Assembly: GCF_004798685.1 (NCBI RefSeq)
Contig: NZ_CP039291.1
Location: 3,658,001-3,722,000 of the forward strand
DNA: 64,000 nucleotides
DNA from: Cellulomonas shaoxiangyii
GTDB taxonomy: Bacteria > Actinomycetota > Actinomycetes > Actinomycetales > Cellulomonadaceae
Direction: 5' to 3'
The notes beneath the pieces are model-generated. The model worked only from the letters and a program-made list of their open reading frames with translations, was not told the DNA's origin and did no database searches. Shown here piece by piece: positions 27,784 through 37,414 of this stretch. The position numbers and the translations under genes were made by a program. Position 1 is the first letter of the stretch. The number at the start of each line of letters is the position of its first letter.

Positions 27784-28848
27784 GTGAGTCTTTCAACACA
27801 CCATCCGCTCGTGGACGGGCGCACCACCGAATCACCGCTCGTGACCGCGTATTCCGGCCGCCGGCCGGAGCGCCTCCCGGTGTGGTTCATGCGCCAGGCC
27901 GGCCGTTCCCTGCCCGAGTACCGCGAGGTCCGCGCGGGCGTCCCGATGCTCGACTCGTGCCTCGACCCCGACCTCGCGGCGGAGATCACGCTGCAGCCGG
28001 TGCGCCGGCACGGCGTCGACGCGGCCGTCTTCTTCTCGGACATCGTCGTGCCGCTCCGGCTCGTCGGCGTGGACGTCGAGATCCGCCCCGGCGTCGGCCC
28101 CGTCATGGGCACCCCCGTGCGCACGGCCGACGACGTGGCCCGCCTGCGCGACCTCGGCCCGCTGACACCCGAGCGCCTGGCGCCCGTCACGGCAGGCGTC
28201 GAGCGGACCGTCGCGGCGCTGGGCGCGACGCCGCTGGTGGGCTTCGCGGGTGCGCCGTTCACGCTCGCCGCGTACCTCGTGGAGGGCGGGCCGTCGCGCG
28301 ACCACCTGGCCGCGCGCCGCCTCATGCACGCCGACCCGGCCACGTGGTCGGCCCTCATGGCGTGGACCGCCGAGGTCACCGGCGCGTTCCTCGAGGCGCA
28401 GATCCGCGCCGGGGCGAGCGCCGGGCAGCTCTTCGACTCGTGGGCGGGCGCCCTGTCGCTCGCGGACTACGCGGCCCACTGCGCACCGGCGTCGTCGCAG
28501 GTCCTGGCGCTGGTCCGGTCGCTGGGCGTGCCGGCCGTGCACTTCGGGGTCGCGACCGGTGAGCTCCTCGTCGCCATGCGGGACGCCGGCGCCGACGTCA
28601 TGGGCGTCGACTACCGCGTGCCGCTGGACGAGGCGTCCCGCCGGCTCGGCGGTGCGACGCCGCTGCAGGGCAACGTCGACCCGGCGCTGCTCGGCGCGCC
28701 GTGGGACGTGCTCGAGGCGCACGTGCGCGACGTCGTCGAGCGCGGCCGGTCGGCCCCCGGGCACGTCGTGAACCTCGGCCACGGCGTGCCGCCGGAGACC
28801 GACCCGACCGTGCTGACGCGGGTCGTCGAGCTGGTCCACTCGCTGTGA
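27784..28848 (+). CDS. hemE: Uroporphyrinogen decarboxylase
   Basis: 354 residues. Family signatures: [16 protein letters not shown] (conserved Arg of the porphyrin pocket), [18 protein letters not shown] (catalytic Asp region), [27 protein letters not shown], and [15 protein letters not shown]. It converts uroporphyrinogen III to coproporphyrinogen III. The GTG at 27784 lies 7 bases after CACAAT and has no ribosome site, so translation is probably leaderless. The stop overlaps the next gene (GTGA). Confidence 0.96.
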   Translation: MSLSTHHPLVDGRTTESPLVTAYSGRRPERLPVWFMRQAGRSLPEYREVRAGVPMLDSCLDPDLAAEITLQPVRRHGVDAAVFFSDIVVPLRLVGVDVEIRPGVGPVMGTPVRTADDVARLRDLGPLTPERLAPVTAGVERTVAALGATPLVGFAGAPFTLAAYLVEGGPSRDHLAARRLMHADPATWSALMAWTAEVTGAFLEAQIRAGASAGQLFDSWAGALSLADYAAHCAPASSQVLALVRSLGVPAVHFGVATGELLVAMRDAGADVMGVDYRVPLDEASRRLGGATPLQGNVDPALLGAPWDVLEAHVRDVVERGRSAPGHVVNLGHGVPPETDPTVLTRVVELVHSL

Positions 28849-30410
28849 GCGGCGCCGGCGCCGGCCCGGCGGCGGACGTCCTCCCGGGCGAGACCGGCAC
28901 CCCGGACGACGCCGTGGCCTGGGACGTCGTCGTCGTGGGCGCCGGCGTCGCGGGGCTCGTGGCGGCGCGGGACCTCGTCCACGCGGGCCGGCGGGTCGTG
29001 CTGGTCGACGCGCGCGACGCCCCGGGGGGCGCGGTCCGCGGGCACGACGTCGCCGGCCTGCGGCTCGACGCGGGGGCGGAGTCGTTCGCGACGCGCGGCG
29101 GTGCCGTGGCGGCGCTGCTGGCCGAGCTCGGGCTCGCCGCCGACGTGGTCGCGCCCGAGCCGCACGGTGCGTGGGTGCACCTGACCAGCGGTGACGGCCC
29201 CCTGCCGCGCACCGGCCTGCTCGGCGTGCCGGCGCACCCGCTCGCGGCGGACGTGCGCGCGACGCTCGGCACGCGCGGGGCGCTGCGGGCCGCGCTCGAC
29301 CTGGTCCTGCCCGCCCGGGTCGGTGCCGACGCCACGACGCTCGGGGCGCTCGTGCGGGCCCGGATGGGTGACGCCGTCGCGGACCGGCTCGTGCACCCCG
29401 TGGTCGGCGGCGTGCACGCGGCCGACCCCGACGACCTCGCGACCGACACGGTCGCGCCGGGGCTCGCGGCCGCCCGCGCCGCGGCCGGAGGGTCGCTGGC
29501 GCGCGGCGTCCGGGCGCTGCGCGCGTCGGCGCCGGCCGGCACCGCGGTGCAGGGGCTGACCGGCGGGATCCACCGGCTCGTCGACGCGCTCGTCGACGAC
29601 GTGACGCGCCACGGCGGCGTCGTCCTCACCCGGACGCGCGCGACCTCGCTGGTCAGGCGCGCGGACGGCGGGTTCGTCGTGCGCACCGAGCACGTCGGGG
29701 CCGCCGCGCCCGGCGCCGCACCGGACGACGGCGGCTGCGGAGCGTCCCCGGCCGGCGGCTCGGGGGACCTGGCCACGGCCCGCGTGCTGCTCGCGACGCC
29801 CCAGGCCCCCGCGCTGCTGACGGGGCTGGGCGCGGACCTCGCCTCCGTCGCCACCGACGACGGCGTACCGGTCACGCTCGTCACGCTCGTGGTGGACTCC
29901 CCCGCCCTGGACGCCGCACCCCGCGGCACGGGCGTGCTCGTGGGCACGGACGTCACGGACGTCGCCGCGAAGGCCCTCACGCACGCGACCGCGAAGTGGG
30001 GCTGGCTCCGCCGCGCGGCACCGCCCGGGCGGCACGTGGTCCGCCTCTCCTACGGGCGGGCCACCGCGGCCCACGCCGCCGACGGCACGCCGCCGGCGGA
30101 CGCCCTGCTGGACGTCGCGCTCGCCGACGCGTCGACCCTGCTGGGCGTCCCGCTCACCGCCGACGCGCTGGTCGGCCACGCGGTCGTGCGGTGGACGCAG
30201 TCGCTGCCCCGCCCGAGCGCCGCGCACCGGGAGGCCGTCGCGGCCGCGCGCGCCGCGGTGGCGGACGTGCCGGGCCTGGCGGTGTGCGGCGCGTGGGCCG
30301 CCGGGACGGGCCTCGCGTCGGTGGTGCCAGACGCCCGGGCGGCGGCCGCGCTCCTCGCCGACCTCCCGCCCCGGGCGGGTGCGCGGGACGCCGGAGCGGC
30401 GCACAATTGA
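28845..30410 (+). CDS. hemY: Coproporphyrinogen III/protoporphyrinogen oxidase
   Basis: 521 residues from a GTG at 28845 overlapping the hemE stop. FAD-binding motif [21 protein letters not shown] with the acidic end VLVDARD, and the second signature [17 protein letters not shown]-terminal segment [28 protein letters not shown] closes the FAD site. In actinobacteria this enzyme normally oxidises coproporphyrinogen III to coproporphyrin III (CgoX role). Ferrochelatase and the HemQ/ChdC decarboxylase, often next in this pathway, are not in the window. A Gly/Ala/Pro insertion near residue 285-305 is unusual but not disruptive. Confidence 0.93.
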   Translation: MSGAGAGPAADVLPGETGTPDDAVAWDVVVVGAGVAGLVAARDLVHAGRRVVLVDARDAPGGAVRGHDVAGLRLDAGAESFATRGGAVAALLAELGLAADVVAPEPHGAWVHLTSGDGPLPRTGLLGVPAHPLAADVRATLGTRGALRAALDLVLPARVGADATTLGALVRARMGDAVADRLVHPVVGGVHAADPDDLATDTVAPGLAAARAAAGGSLARGVRALRASAPAGTAVQGLTGGIHRLVDALVDDVTRHGGVVLTRTRATSLVRRADGGFVVRTEHVGAAAPGAAPDDGGCGASPAGGSGDLATARVLLATPQAPALLTGLGADLASVATDDGVPVTLVTLVVDSPALDAAPRGTGVLVGTDVTDVAAKALTHATAKWGWLRRAAPPGRHVVRLSYGRATAAHAADGTPPADALLDVALADASTLLGVPLTADALVGHAVVRWTQSLPRPSAAHREAVAAARAAVADVPGLAVCGAWAAGTGLASVVPDARAAAALLADLPPRAGARDAGAAHN

Positions 30411-30468
30411 TGCGGGAAAGGCCCGTCGCGCCCATTTCGCACCGCCGCGGCGGACGCGCTGTGACGCC

Positions 30469-30551
30469 GTCCTGACGAATTGTCAGAACATTCTTGTGGC
30501 ACCCGTGGCCACGTCCTGACGAATTGTCAGCACCACGCGACGGGAATTGTG
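30469..30551 (+). promoter_or_regulatory. Repeated palindromic operator sites upstream of hemC
   Basis: The sequence GTCCTGACGAATTGTCAG occurs exactly twice (30469-30486 and 30513-30530), 44 bases apart. Its core is a dyad, CTGAC-GAATT-GTCAG. A weaker third copy, GGGAATTGTGAG, follows at 30542-30553. The sites lie 60-145 bases before the hemC start in a 204-base gap and look like a cooperative repressor or activator binding array. The regulator is not identified. Confidence 0.6.
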
Positions 30552-30614
30552 AGAACGGCCACCACGGCCGCCCACCGCTTCGACATCGCCCCGCGGCAGG
30601 ACGAGACTGGACGC

Positions 30615-31631
30615 ATGCCCCAGCAGGTCCGTGTCGGTACCCGTGCGAGCGCGCTCGCCCTCACCCAGACCGGGCACGTCGCCGACGCGCTCGCCGCACT
30701 CGCGGACGTCACGGTCGAGACGGTCCGCGTGCGCACCGAGGGCGACCGCGTCTCGACGTCGCTCGCGTCCCTCGGTGGCACCGGGGTGTTCGTCACCGCG
30801 CTGCGGGACGCCCTGCTCGACGGCCGCTGCGACGTCGCCGTGCACTCCCTCAAGGACCTGCCGACGGGCGACGCCGAGGGCCTGACCGTCGCCGCGATGC
30901 CCGTGCGGCAGGACCCGCGCGACGCCCTGTGCGCGCGGGACGGCCTCACGCTCGCGGCGCTGCCCCTCGGCGCGCGGGTCGGCACGGGCTCCCCCCGCCG
31001 GGCCGCGCAGCTGCGCGCGCGGCGCCCCGACCTCGAGGTCGTCGACATCCGCGGCAACGTCGACACCCGCCTGCGCCGCGTGCGCGGGTCCGTCCCCGTC
31101 GCGGGCGCGGCGCCGGCCCCGACCGCCACGCCGGTCGCACCCCCCGGGGGGTCGCCGGTCGGTGACCTCGACGCCGTCGTCCTTGCCGCCGCGGGGCTCG
31201 CCCGGCTCGGCCGCCTCGACGCGGCCACCGAGCTGTTCGCCCCCGACGTCCTGCTGCCCGCCCCCGGGCAGGGGGCGCTCGCGGTCGAGGTCCGCACCGC
31301 CGACGCCGACGGCGAGGCACCGCTCGCGCAGGCGCTGCGCGCGCTCGACGACGTCGCGACGCGGCGCGCCGTGGTCGCCGAGCGCGCCGTCCTGGCCCGG
31401 CTGGAGGCGGGCTGCGCCGCTCCGGTGGGCGCGTGGGGCGAGCTGGCCGCGGACGGCACCCTCAGCCTCGACGCCAACGTCACCGCGGTCGACGGCACGG
31501 GCTCCCTGCGCCGGCGCACGCGCGGCCTCGTGGCGAGCGACGACGACGCCCGGGCGCTCGGCCGCGCGCTCGCCGACGAGCTGCTCACGGCCGGCGCCGG
31601 CGACCTCGCCCCGCTGGGCGCCACCCGGTGA
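30615..31631 (+). CDS. hemC: Porphobilinogen deaminase (hydroxymethylbilane synthase)
   Basis: 338 residues. Joins four porphobilinogens into hydroxymethylbilane. Motifs: [64 protein letters not shown] and the dipyrromethane-cofactor Cys in [12 protein letters not shown] 22-residue Ala/Pro/Thr insertion follows [13 protein letters not shown]. The ATG at 30615 lies 6 bases after GAGACT, without a ribosome site, suggesting a leaderless message. First of four coupled genes to hemL. Confidence 0.96.
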   Translation: MPQQVRVGTRASALALTQTGHVADALAALADVTVETVRVRTEGDRVSTSLASLGGTGVFVTALRDALLDGRCDVAVHSLKDLPTGDAEGLTVAAMPVRQDPRDALCARDGLTLAALPLGARVGTGSPRRAAQLRARRPDLEVVDIRGNVDTRLRRVRGSVPVAGAAPAPTATPVAPPGGSPVGDLDAVVLAAAGLARLGRLDAATELFAPDVLLPAPGQGALAVEVRTADADGEAPLAQALRALDDVATRRAVVAERAVLARLEAGCAAPVGAWGELAADGTLSLDANVTAVDGTGSLRRRTRGLVASDDDARALGRALADELLTAGAGDLAPLGATR

Positions 31632-32506
31632 CGACCGGCACCCCCGGCCCCGCGGGCGCGCTCGCCGGCCTGCGCGTCCTCGTCCCCCGTCCGCCGCTCG
31701 ACGCGCCCGGCGCGACGGCGCCCAGCCCCGCCGCGATCGCGCTGCGGGCCGCCGGCGCGGAGCCGGTCGTCGTCCCCCTCGTGCGGACGGTGCCGGTCGA
31801 GGACACGACCGCCCTCGACGACGCCCTGCTCGCGCTCGGCGCCGGCTGGTACGCCTGGCTCGCGCTGACCAGCCAGGCGGGCGTGGCCGTGCTCGCGGAC
31901 CGCGCCGGCGCGACGGACGACGGCCTCGCCGCGGTCGTCGCGCGCGGCGGCGCCCGCGTGGCGGCGGTCGGCCCGGGCACCCGGCGCGCGCTGGAGGCCG
32001 TCGGCGTGCGTGTCGACGTCGTGCCGCCCGTCCGGTCCACGGCGGTCGACCTCGTCGCCGCCTGGCCCGCCGCACCGACCACGACGGCGGCGCCCGGCGA
32101 CACCGAGGCCGCCGCGCGCGTGCTGTTCCCCCGCGGCGACCTCGCCGCGCCCACGCTCGCCGACGGGCTCACCGCCGCCGGCTGGTCGGTCGACGACCCG
32201 GTCGTCTACCGCACCGTCCCGGCGGGCCCGCCCGAGCCGGAGGTCGCCCGCGCGTGGGCGGCCGGCGAGGTCGACGCGGTCCTGCTGACGTCCGCGAGCA
32301 CGGTCCGCGCGCTCGTCGAGCACCTCGGGCCCCCGCCGGCCGGCACGCGCGTCGCCGTCATCGGGCCGAGCACCGCGGCCGAGGCCCGGCGCCTGGGCCT
32401 GCGGGTCGACGCGGTGGCCGCCGAGCAGACCCTCCTCGGGCTCGTCGCCGCCCTCGCCGGCGTCGTCGGCCCGTCCACCCCCACCCCCACGGAGGACACC
32501 CCGTGA
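31628..32506 (+). CDS. hemD: Uroporphyrinogen-III synthase
   Basis: 292 residues from a GTG at 31628 overlapping the hemC stop (GTGA). Family features are weak in sequence but visible: LRVLVPRPP at the N-terminus, [60 protein letters not shown] and [24 protein letters not shown]. It inverts the D ring and cyclises hydroxymethylbilane. No fused methyltransferase domain (unlike some actinobacterial CysG/HemD fusions). Confidence 0.92.
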   Translation: MTTGTPGPAGALAGLRVLVPRPPLDAPGATAPSPAAIALRAAGAEPVVVPLVRTVPVEDTTALDDALLALGAGWYAWLALTSQAGVAVLADRAGATDDGLAAVVARGGARVAAVGPGTRRALEAVGVRVDVVPPVRSTAVDLVAAWPAAPTTTAAPGDTEAAARVLFPRGDLAAPTLADGLTAAGWSVDDPVVYRTVPAGPPEPEVARAWAAGEVDAVLLTSASTVRALVEHLGPPPAGTRVAVIGPSTAAEARRLGLRVDAVAAEQTLLGLVAALAGVVGPSTPTPTEDTP

Positions 32507-33546
32507 CCACCCCCACCGCACCGACCACCCCCGGCGGCGAGGACCCCACCGCCGCCGGCGGCTACACCGCGGGCCGCCACCGCCCCCGCCGCCTGCGCCG
32601 CACCCCCGCCATGCGCCGCCTGGTCGCGCAGACCCGCCTGCACCCGGCGGACCTGGTCCTGCCCGCCTTCGTGCGCGAGGGCCTCGCGCAGCCGCGGCCC
32701 ATCACGTCGATGCCCGGCGTCGAGCAGCACACGCGCGACTCGCTGCGCCGGGCGGCGGCCGCCGCGGCCGAGGCGGGCGTCGGCGGCATCATGCTGTTCG
32801 GCGTCCCCGAGGTCCGCGACGCCGTCGGCTCGCAGGCCACCGATCCCGGCGGCATCCTCAACGTCGCGATCGCGGACGTCGTGGCGGAGGTCGGCGACGC
32901 GCTCGTCGTGCAGGCCGACCTGTGCCTCGACGAGTTCACCGACCACGGCCACTGCGGCGTGCTGACGCCGTCGGGGGTGGTCGACAACGACGCGACGCTC
33001 GACCGCTACGCGCGCATGGCCGTGGCCCAGGCGGACGCGGGCGCCCACCTCGTCGGGCTCAGCGGGATGATGGACGGCCAGACCGCGGTCGTCCGCGACG
33101 CCCTCGACGGCGCCGGCCACACCGACGTGTCGGTGCTCGCGTACGCCGCGAAGTACGCGTCGGCGTTCTACGGGCCGTTCCGCGAGGCCGTGGAGTCGCA
33201 GCTGGCGGGCGACCGCCGCACGTACCAGATGGACGCGGCGAACCGGCGCGAGGCGCTGCGCGAGGTCGCCATCGACGTGGACGAGGGCGCCGACGTCGTG
33301 ATGGTGAAGCCGGCGATGTCGTACCTGGACGTGCTGGCCGACGTCGCCGCGACGTCCACGGTGCCCGTGTGGGCGTACCAGGTGTCCGGCGAGTACGCGA
33401 TGATCGAGGCCGCCGCGGCGCACGGGTGGATCACTCGTCGGGGTGCGATCACGGAGTCCGTGCTCAGCATCACGCGTGCGGGTGCCGATGCCGTGCTGAC
33501 CTACTGGGCGACGGAGCTGGCCGGCTGGCTGGCGGAGGAGCGGTGA
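32503..33546 (+). CDS. hemB: Delta-aminolevulinic acid dehydratase
   Basis: 347 residues, GTG at 32503 overlapping the hemD stop. Schiff-base lysines are Lys217 ([14 protein letters not shown]) and Lys269 ([12 protein letters not shown]). The metal loop reads [15 protein letters not shown]: first and third Cys of the zinc-type triad are present and the middle one is Asp, an intermediate between zinc- and magnesium-type enzymes. Condenses two 5-aminolevulinates to porphobilinogen. The stop shares one base with hemL (TGATG). Confidence 0.96.
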   Translation: MTTPTAPTTPGGEDPTAAGGYTAGRHRPRRLRRTPAMRRLVAQTRLHPADLVLPAFVREGLAQPRPITSMPGVEQHTRDSLRRAAAAAAEAGVGGIMLFGVPEVRDAVGSQATDPGGILNVAIADVVAEVGDALVVQADLCLDEFTDHGHCGVLTPSGVVDNDATLDRYARMAVAQADAGAHLVGLSGMMDGQTAVVRDALDGAGHTDVSVLAYAAKYASAFYGPFREAVESQLAGDRRTYQMDAANRREALREVAIDVDEGADVVMVKPAMSYLDVLADVAATSTVPVWAYQVSGEYAMIEAAAAHGWITRRGAITESVLSITRAGADAVLTYWATELAGWLAEER

Positions 33547-34973
33547 TGACGCAGCTCGAGCACGAGCCCGCGACCGACGAGCCGGACGACCACCCGGCGC
33601 CGCACGACGCGGTCCCCGCGGACGGCCCGGCCGACGCACCGGCCGACGGCTGGGACGCGACGAGCGACGACGCGTTCGCCCACGCGCAGGCGGTGATCCC
33701 CGGCGGCGTGAACTCCCCCGTGCGCGCGTTCGGCTCGGTCGGCGGCACGCCGCGGTTCATCGCGTCGGCGTCCGGCCCGTACCTCACGGACGTGGACGGG
33801 CGCGAGTACGTCGACCTCGTCATGTCGTGGGGCCCGGCGCTGCTGGGGCACGCGCGCCCCGAGGTCGTCGCCGCCGTGCAGGAGGCGGCCGCGCGCGGCC
33901 TCGGCTTCGGCGCCCCGACGACGACCGAGGTCGAGCTCGTCGACGAGATCCGCCGCCGCGTGCCCGCGGCCGAGCGCGTGCGCCTGGTCTCGACCGGCAC
34001 GGAGGCCGCGATGACCGCCGTGCGGCTGGCCCGCGGCGCGACCGGCCGCGACACGGTGATCAAGTTCGCCGGCTGCTACCACGGGCACGTCGACGGCCTG
34101 CTGGCGTCCGCCGGCTCGGGCGTCGCGACGCTCGCGCTGCCCGGGTCCGCCGGCGTCACCGCCGCGACCGCCGCCGAGACGATCGTCCTGCCGTACAACG
34201 ACCTCGACGCCGTCGAGGCGGCGTTCGCGGAGCACGGCGACACCATCGCGGCCGTGATCACCGAGGCGGCGCCCGCCAACATGGGTGTCGTCCCGCCGCT
34301 GCCCGGCTTCAACGCCGGCCTGCGCCGCATCACCGCCGAGCACGGCGCGCTGCTGGTGCAGGACGAGGTGCTCACGGGGTTCCGCGTCGGCCCCGGCGGC
34401 TGGTGGGGGCTCGAGGGCAGCGTCGAGGGGTGGGCCCCCGACCTGCTGATGTTCGGCAAGGTCGTCGGGGGCGGGCTGCCCGTCGCCGCGGTCGCCGGGC
34501 GCGCGGACGTGATGGACCTGCTCGCGCCGCTCGGTCCCGTCTACCAGGCGGGCACGCTGTCCGGGAACCCGGTCGCCACGGCCGCGGGCCTCGCGACGCT
34601 CCGCCTCGCCGACGCCGACGCGTACGCGCACGTCGACGCCGCGTCGACGTACCTGCGCCGCGCCGTGGCGGGTGCGCTGGTCGAGGCCGGCGTGCCGCAC
34701 GCGCTGCAGTGGGCGGGCAACCTGTTCAGCATCGTGTTCGGGGAGCAGGCGGCCGCCGAGGGCGCCCGTGACTACGCCGCCGTGCAGGCGAGCGAGCACT
34801 GGCGCTACGCGCCGTTCTTCCACGCGCTGCTCGACGCCGGCGTGTACGCGCCGCCGTCGGCGTTCGAGGCGTGGTTCGTCTCGGCCGCGCACGACGAGGC
34901 GGCGCTCGGCCGGGTCGTCGAGGCCCTCCCCGCGGCCGCCCGCGCGGCGGCGGAGGCCCGACCGCCCGCCTGA
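33546..34973 (+). CDS. hemL: Glutamate-1-semialdehyde 2,1-aminomutase
   Basis: 475 residues, ATG at 33546 sharing a base with the hemB stop. PLP fold-type I enzyme: [59 protein letters not shown] and PLP Lys305 in [18 protein letters not shown]. An acidic/Pro-rich 35-residue N-terminal extension precedes the family start. It makes 5-aminolevulinate from the HemA product, so it completes the C5 branch. A strong hairpin follows. Confidence 0.96.
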   Translation: MTQLEHEPATDEPDDHPAPHDAVPADGPADAPADGWDATSDDAFAHAQAVIPGGVNSPVRAFGSVGGTPRFIASASGPYLTDVDGREYVDLVMSWGPALLGHARPEVVAAVQEAAARGLGFGAPTTTEVELVDEIRRRVPAAERVRLVSTGTEAAMTAVRLARGATGRDTVIKFAGCYHGHVDGLLASAGSGVATLALPGSAGVTAATAAETIVLPYNDLDAVEAAFAEHGDTIAAVITEAAPANMGVVPPLPGFNAGLRRITAEHGALLVQDEVLTGFRVGPGGWWGLEGSVEGWAPDLLMFGKVVGGGLPVAAVAGRADVMDLLAPLGPVYQAGTLSGNPVATAAGLATLRLADADAYAHVDAASTYLRRAVAGALVEAGVPHALQWAGNLFSIVFGEQAAAEGARDYAAVQASEHWRYAPFFHALLDAGVYAPPSAFEAWFVSAAHDEAALGRVVEALPAAARAAAEARPPA

Positions 34974-35023
34974 CCGCCCGCCGGCGCCGCCGGCGGCCTC
35001 GCCTGCGGGGTCCCGGGCGTACG

Positions 35024-35058
35024 ACGACGCCCCCACCGGTGACCGGTGGGGGCGTCGT
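35024..35058. terminator. Bidirectional hairpin between hemL and the TauE/SafE gene
   Basis: A perfect 17-base inverted repeat (ACGACGCCCCCACCGGT and its complement) separated by one base lies between two convergent genes, 50 bases after hemL and 17 bases before the other stop. There is no T run, as is usual at this GC content. Confidence 0.7.
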
Positions 35059-35074
35059 GGCGTGCGGGGACGGG

Positions 35075-36028
35075 TCAGGCGGTGGGACCGGCGACGGGCG
35101 TGCGGTCGGCCGGTGCCTCGTCGGCCGGGCCGTGGCCGGCGACGTCGGCGCGGCCGGCCGCCAGGTCGGCCCGGTACGCGCGCACCGACCACACGACGGC
35201 GGCGACCCAGACCAGGGCGAGGACCGCGAGCGTCAGCCCCTCCTGCGGCGTGCCCTTCCACCCCACCCAGTCGGACCGGATGATCGTGCGGGTGTTCGTC
35301 AGGACGATGACGCCGCCGACGGCCGAGCCGAGCACGCGGCCCGGCACGCGCCGGACGAGCCAGGCGGCGGCCGGTGCGGCGATGACGCCACCGATGAGGA
35401 GCGCCAGCACCCAGGTGACGTCGATGTCCTGCGAGCCGAGCGCGAACAGGAAGCCGAGGCTCGCCGCGAGCGCGACGAGGAACTCCGACGTGTCGATCGA
35501 GCCGACGACCTTGCGCGGCTCGAGCCGCCCGGACGCGAGCAGCGCGGGCGTGCCCACGGGCCCCCAGCCACCGCCGCCCGTCGCGTCGACGAACCCGGCG
35601 ACGAGGCCGAGCGGCGTGAGGAACCGCTTGCGCAGCGGCAGCCCCTGCCGGTCGGTGCGCAGGCCCGCGAACGTGAAGCGCACCAGCAGGTAGATGCCGA
35701 GCGCCAGCAGGAGGAACGACATGATCGGCCCGGCCGACTCGGTCGAGAGGTTCGACAGGAACGTCGCGCCCGCGAACGCGCCGATCGCACCGGGCACGCC
35801 GACCCTGAGGACGACTTTCCAGTCGACGTTGCCGAAGCGCCAGTGCGAGACGCCGGACGCGAGCGTCGTGCCGATCTCGGCGAGGTGCACCGTCGCGGAG
35901 GCGGCGGCCGGGTTGGTGCCGATCGCGAGCAGCAGCGTGGTCGACGTGACGCCGTACGCCATGCCGAGCGCGCCGTCCACGAGCTGGGCGGCGAGGCCCA
36001 CGAGGGCGAGGAGGACGAGGGAGGGCAC
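35075..36028 (-). CDS. TauE/SafE-family sulfite/anion exporter
   Basis: 317 residues from a GTG at 36028 with GAGGTGG upstream; an ATG at 36142 would add 38 low-complexity residues and was not chosen. About eight membrane helices; family repeats visible in AQLVDGALGMAYGVTSTTLLLAIGTNPAAASATVHLAEIGT and GLVAGFVDATGGGGWGPVGTPALL. TauE/SafE proteins export sulfite or organosulfonate-related anions. It lies 170 bases downstream of an Rrf2 regulator on the same strand, suggesting control by sulfur status. Confidence 0.9.
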   Translation of the reverse strand: MPSLVLLALVGLAAQLVDGALGMAYGVTSTTLLLAIGTNPAAASATVHLAEIGTTLASGVSHWRFGNVDWKVVLRVGVPGAIGAFAGATFLSNLSTESAGPIMSFLLLALGIYLLVRFTFAGLRTDRQGLPLRKRFLTPLGLVAGFVDATGGGGWGPVGTPALLASGRLEPRKVVGSIDTSEFLVALAASLGFLFALGSQDIDVTWVLALLIGGVIAAPAAAWLVRRVPGRVLGSAVGGVIVLTNTRTIIRSDWVGWKGTPQEGLTLAVLALVWVAAVVWSVRAYRADLAAGRADVAGHGPADEAPADRTPVAGPTA

Positions 36029-36198
36029 AGGGAACCACCTCGGGCGGGCGGCCGGCGCGGAGGCGTCGGACGGGGGTCGGAGCGGCGCCGGGGCGCCGTT
36101 GCGGGCACACCGATAATTCCGACCAGGATGCTCGCCTTTCAAGGCCCATCCGCATGCTGGACGGGCGTTCCGTCAGGCGGACGCGCCCGCCGCCGCCG

Positions 36199-36657
36199 TC
36201 ACGGGTTGTGCCAGGCGTCCTCGCGCGCGGCCAGGGCGTGCACCGCCTCGGGCAGGTCGCCGGCGACCAGGTCGGCGAGGGTCACGACGTCGAGCACGTC
36301 GCGGACCGACGCGCGCAGCGCGACCCACACCTCCAGCAGGGACCTCGCCGACCCCTCGTAGGCGAGCTCGGGCGGGCGGACGTCGCGCACCGTCACGAGC
36401 GGGCCGTCGACCGCGCGGATGACGTCGGCGAGCGTGATCTCGGCCGCCGGCCGCGCGAGCCGGTAGCCGCCCGCGCGTCCGCGCACGCTCGTCACGACCC
36501 CACCGCGGCGCAGGTCGCCCAGGATGCGCTCGAGGAAGCTCGTCGGGATGTCCTGGCCCGCGGCGAGCGCGTCCGTGGGCACGGACTCCTCCGCCGGCCG
36601 GGTCGCCAGCTCCGCGCACGCCCGCACCGCATAGTCCGCCTTCGCCGAGACCCGCAT
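36199..36657 (-). CDS. Rrf2-family transcriptional regulator
   Basis: 152 residues, ATG at 36657. Winged helix of the Rrf2 type: MRVSAKADYAVRACAELAT, IPTSFLERILGDLRRGGVVTSVRGRAGGYRLARPAAEITLADVIRAVDGPL. The three-Cys cluster that binds Fe-S in IscR/NsrR is absent; the only Cys is in helix 1. This makes a CymR-like (cysteine metabolism) or other non-Fe-S role more likely, in agreement with the TauE/SafE gene downstream. Divergent from csoR. Confidence 0.9.
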   Translation of the reverse strand: MRVSAKADYAVRACAELATRPAEESVPTDALAAGQDIPTSFLERILGDLRRGGVVTSVRGRAGGYRLARPAAEITLADVIRAVDGPLVTVRDVRPPELAYEGSARSLLEVWVALRASVRDVLDVVTLADLVAGDLPEAVHALAAREDAWHNP

Positions 36658-36732
36658 GCGTCGATCATCGCCGACGCGTCCCACCATCCGGGACACCGAC
36701 GTGGCCGCGGGACCGAGGTCCCCCCGAACGGA

Positions 36733-36752
36733 ATACCCCCGGGGGGTACCGT
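36733..36752 (+). promoter_or_regulatory. CsoR-type operator overlapping the csoR -10 element
   Basis: ATACCCCCGGGGGGTACC (36733-36750) is the C/G-rich dyad flanked by AT that CsoR repressors bind. The right arm overlaps TACCGT (36747-36752), a good -10 hexamer placed 6 bases before the GTG at 36759. Binding would block RNA polymerase directly, giving copper-inducible autoregulation. Confidence 0.75.
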
Positions 36753-36758
36753 GTTGGG

Positions 36759-37112
36759 GTGGGCATGGACGAGACGACCACCGCGGTGGAGCCGCTGCAC
36801 GGCCCGGGCGAAGGGAACGCCCCCGCCCCGCCGCACGGCTACGCGCCCGCCAAGGACGACTACCTCAAGCGCCTGCGCCGCATCGAGGGCCAGGTCCGCG
36901 GCATCGCCCGCATGGTCGACGAGGACACGTACTGCATCGACGTCCTGACGCAGATCGCCGCCGTCACCAAGGCGCTGCAGGCGGTGAGCATCGGCCTCGT
37001 CGAGGACCACCTCGGGCACTGCGTCGTCGACGCCGCCCGCCAGTCGCCCGAGGCCGGTGCCGCGAAGGTGCGTGAGGCGTCCGACGCCATCGCCCGCCTC
37101 GTCCGCAGCTGA
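36759..37112 (+). CDS. csoR: Copper-sensing repressor CsoR
   Basis: 117 residues. All-helical CsoR/RcnR fold: [39 protein letters not shown]...[18 protein letters not shown]. The copper ligands Cys (DTYCIDV), His and Cys (GHCVV) form the C-H-C fingerprint of true CsoR. Apo-protein represses the copper operon and Cu(I) releases it. The GTG at 36759 is taken as start because a TACCGT -10 ends 6 bases before it (leaderless); ATG at 36765 is the alternative. Heads csoR-copZ-copA. Confidence 0.94.
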   Translation: MGMDETTTAVEPLHGPGEGNAPAPPHGYAPAKDDYLKRLRRIEGQVRGIARMVDEDTYCIDVLTQIAAVTKALQAVSIGLVEDHLGHCVVDAARQSPEAGAAKVREASDAIARLVRS

Positions 37113-37180
37113 CCCCACCCCCGCACGCCCCAGCCCACGCCGCGCGGCAGCACGCCGCGGCACCGTCGAAGGAGAGACCC

Positions 37181-37414
37181 ATGAGCCAGACCACCACGTT
37201 CCGCGTCGACGGCATGACGTGCGGCCACTGCGTGCACGCCGTCACGTCCGAGCTGACCGCGCTGCCCGGCGTCACGGACGTGCAGGTGGAGCTCGTCGCC
37301 GGCGGCTCGTCGCCCGTCACCGTCACGTCCGACGCGCCGCTGGACACCGCGACGGTGTCCGCCGCCGTCGAGGAGGCCGGGTACGCGGTGACACCGACCC
37401 GGTCGCTGCTGTGA
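37181..37414 (+). CDS. copZ: Copper chaperone CopZ (HMA domain protein)
   Basis: 77 residues, ATG at 37181 with GAAGGAGAG upstream. A single heavy-metal-associated domain with the Cu(I)-binding GMTCGHC motif near residue 12-18 and the ferredoxin-like beta-alpha-beta pattern. It hands Cu(I) to CopA and CsoR in the cytoplasm. The stop overlaps the copA GTG by 4 bases. Confidence 0.93.
   Translation: MSQTTTFRVDGMTCGHCVHAVTSELTALPGVTDVQVELVAGGSSPVTVTSDAPLDTATVSAAVEEAGYAVTPTRSLL

Noticed and set aside
30411..30614. Possible small gene between hemY and hemC
   Set aside because: No frame with start and protein-like sense; the space is filled by the dyad repeats and a promoter.
36142..36142. ATG start adding 38 residues to the TauE/SafE protein
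   Set aside because: The added segment is low complexity and lacks a ribosome site; GTG at 36028 has GAGGTGG upstream and fits the family N-terminus.
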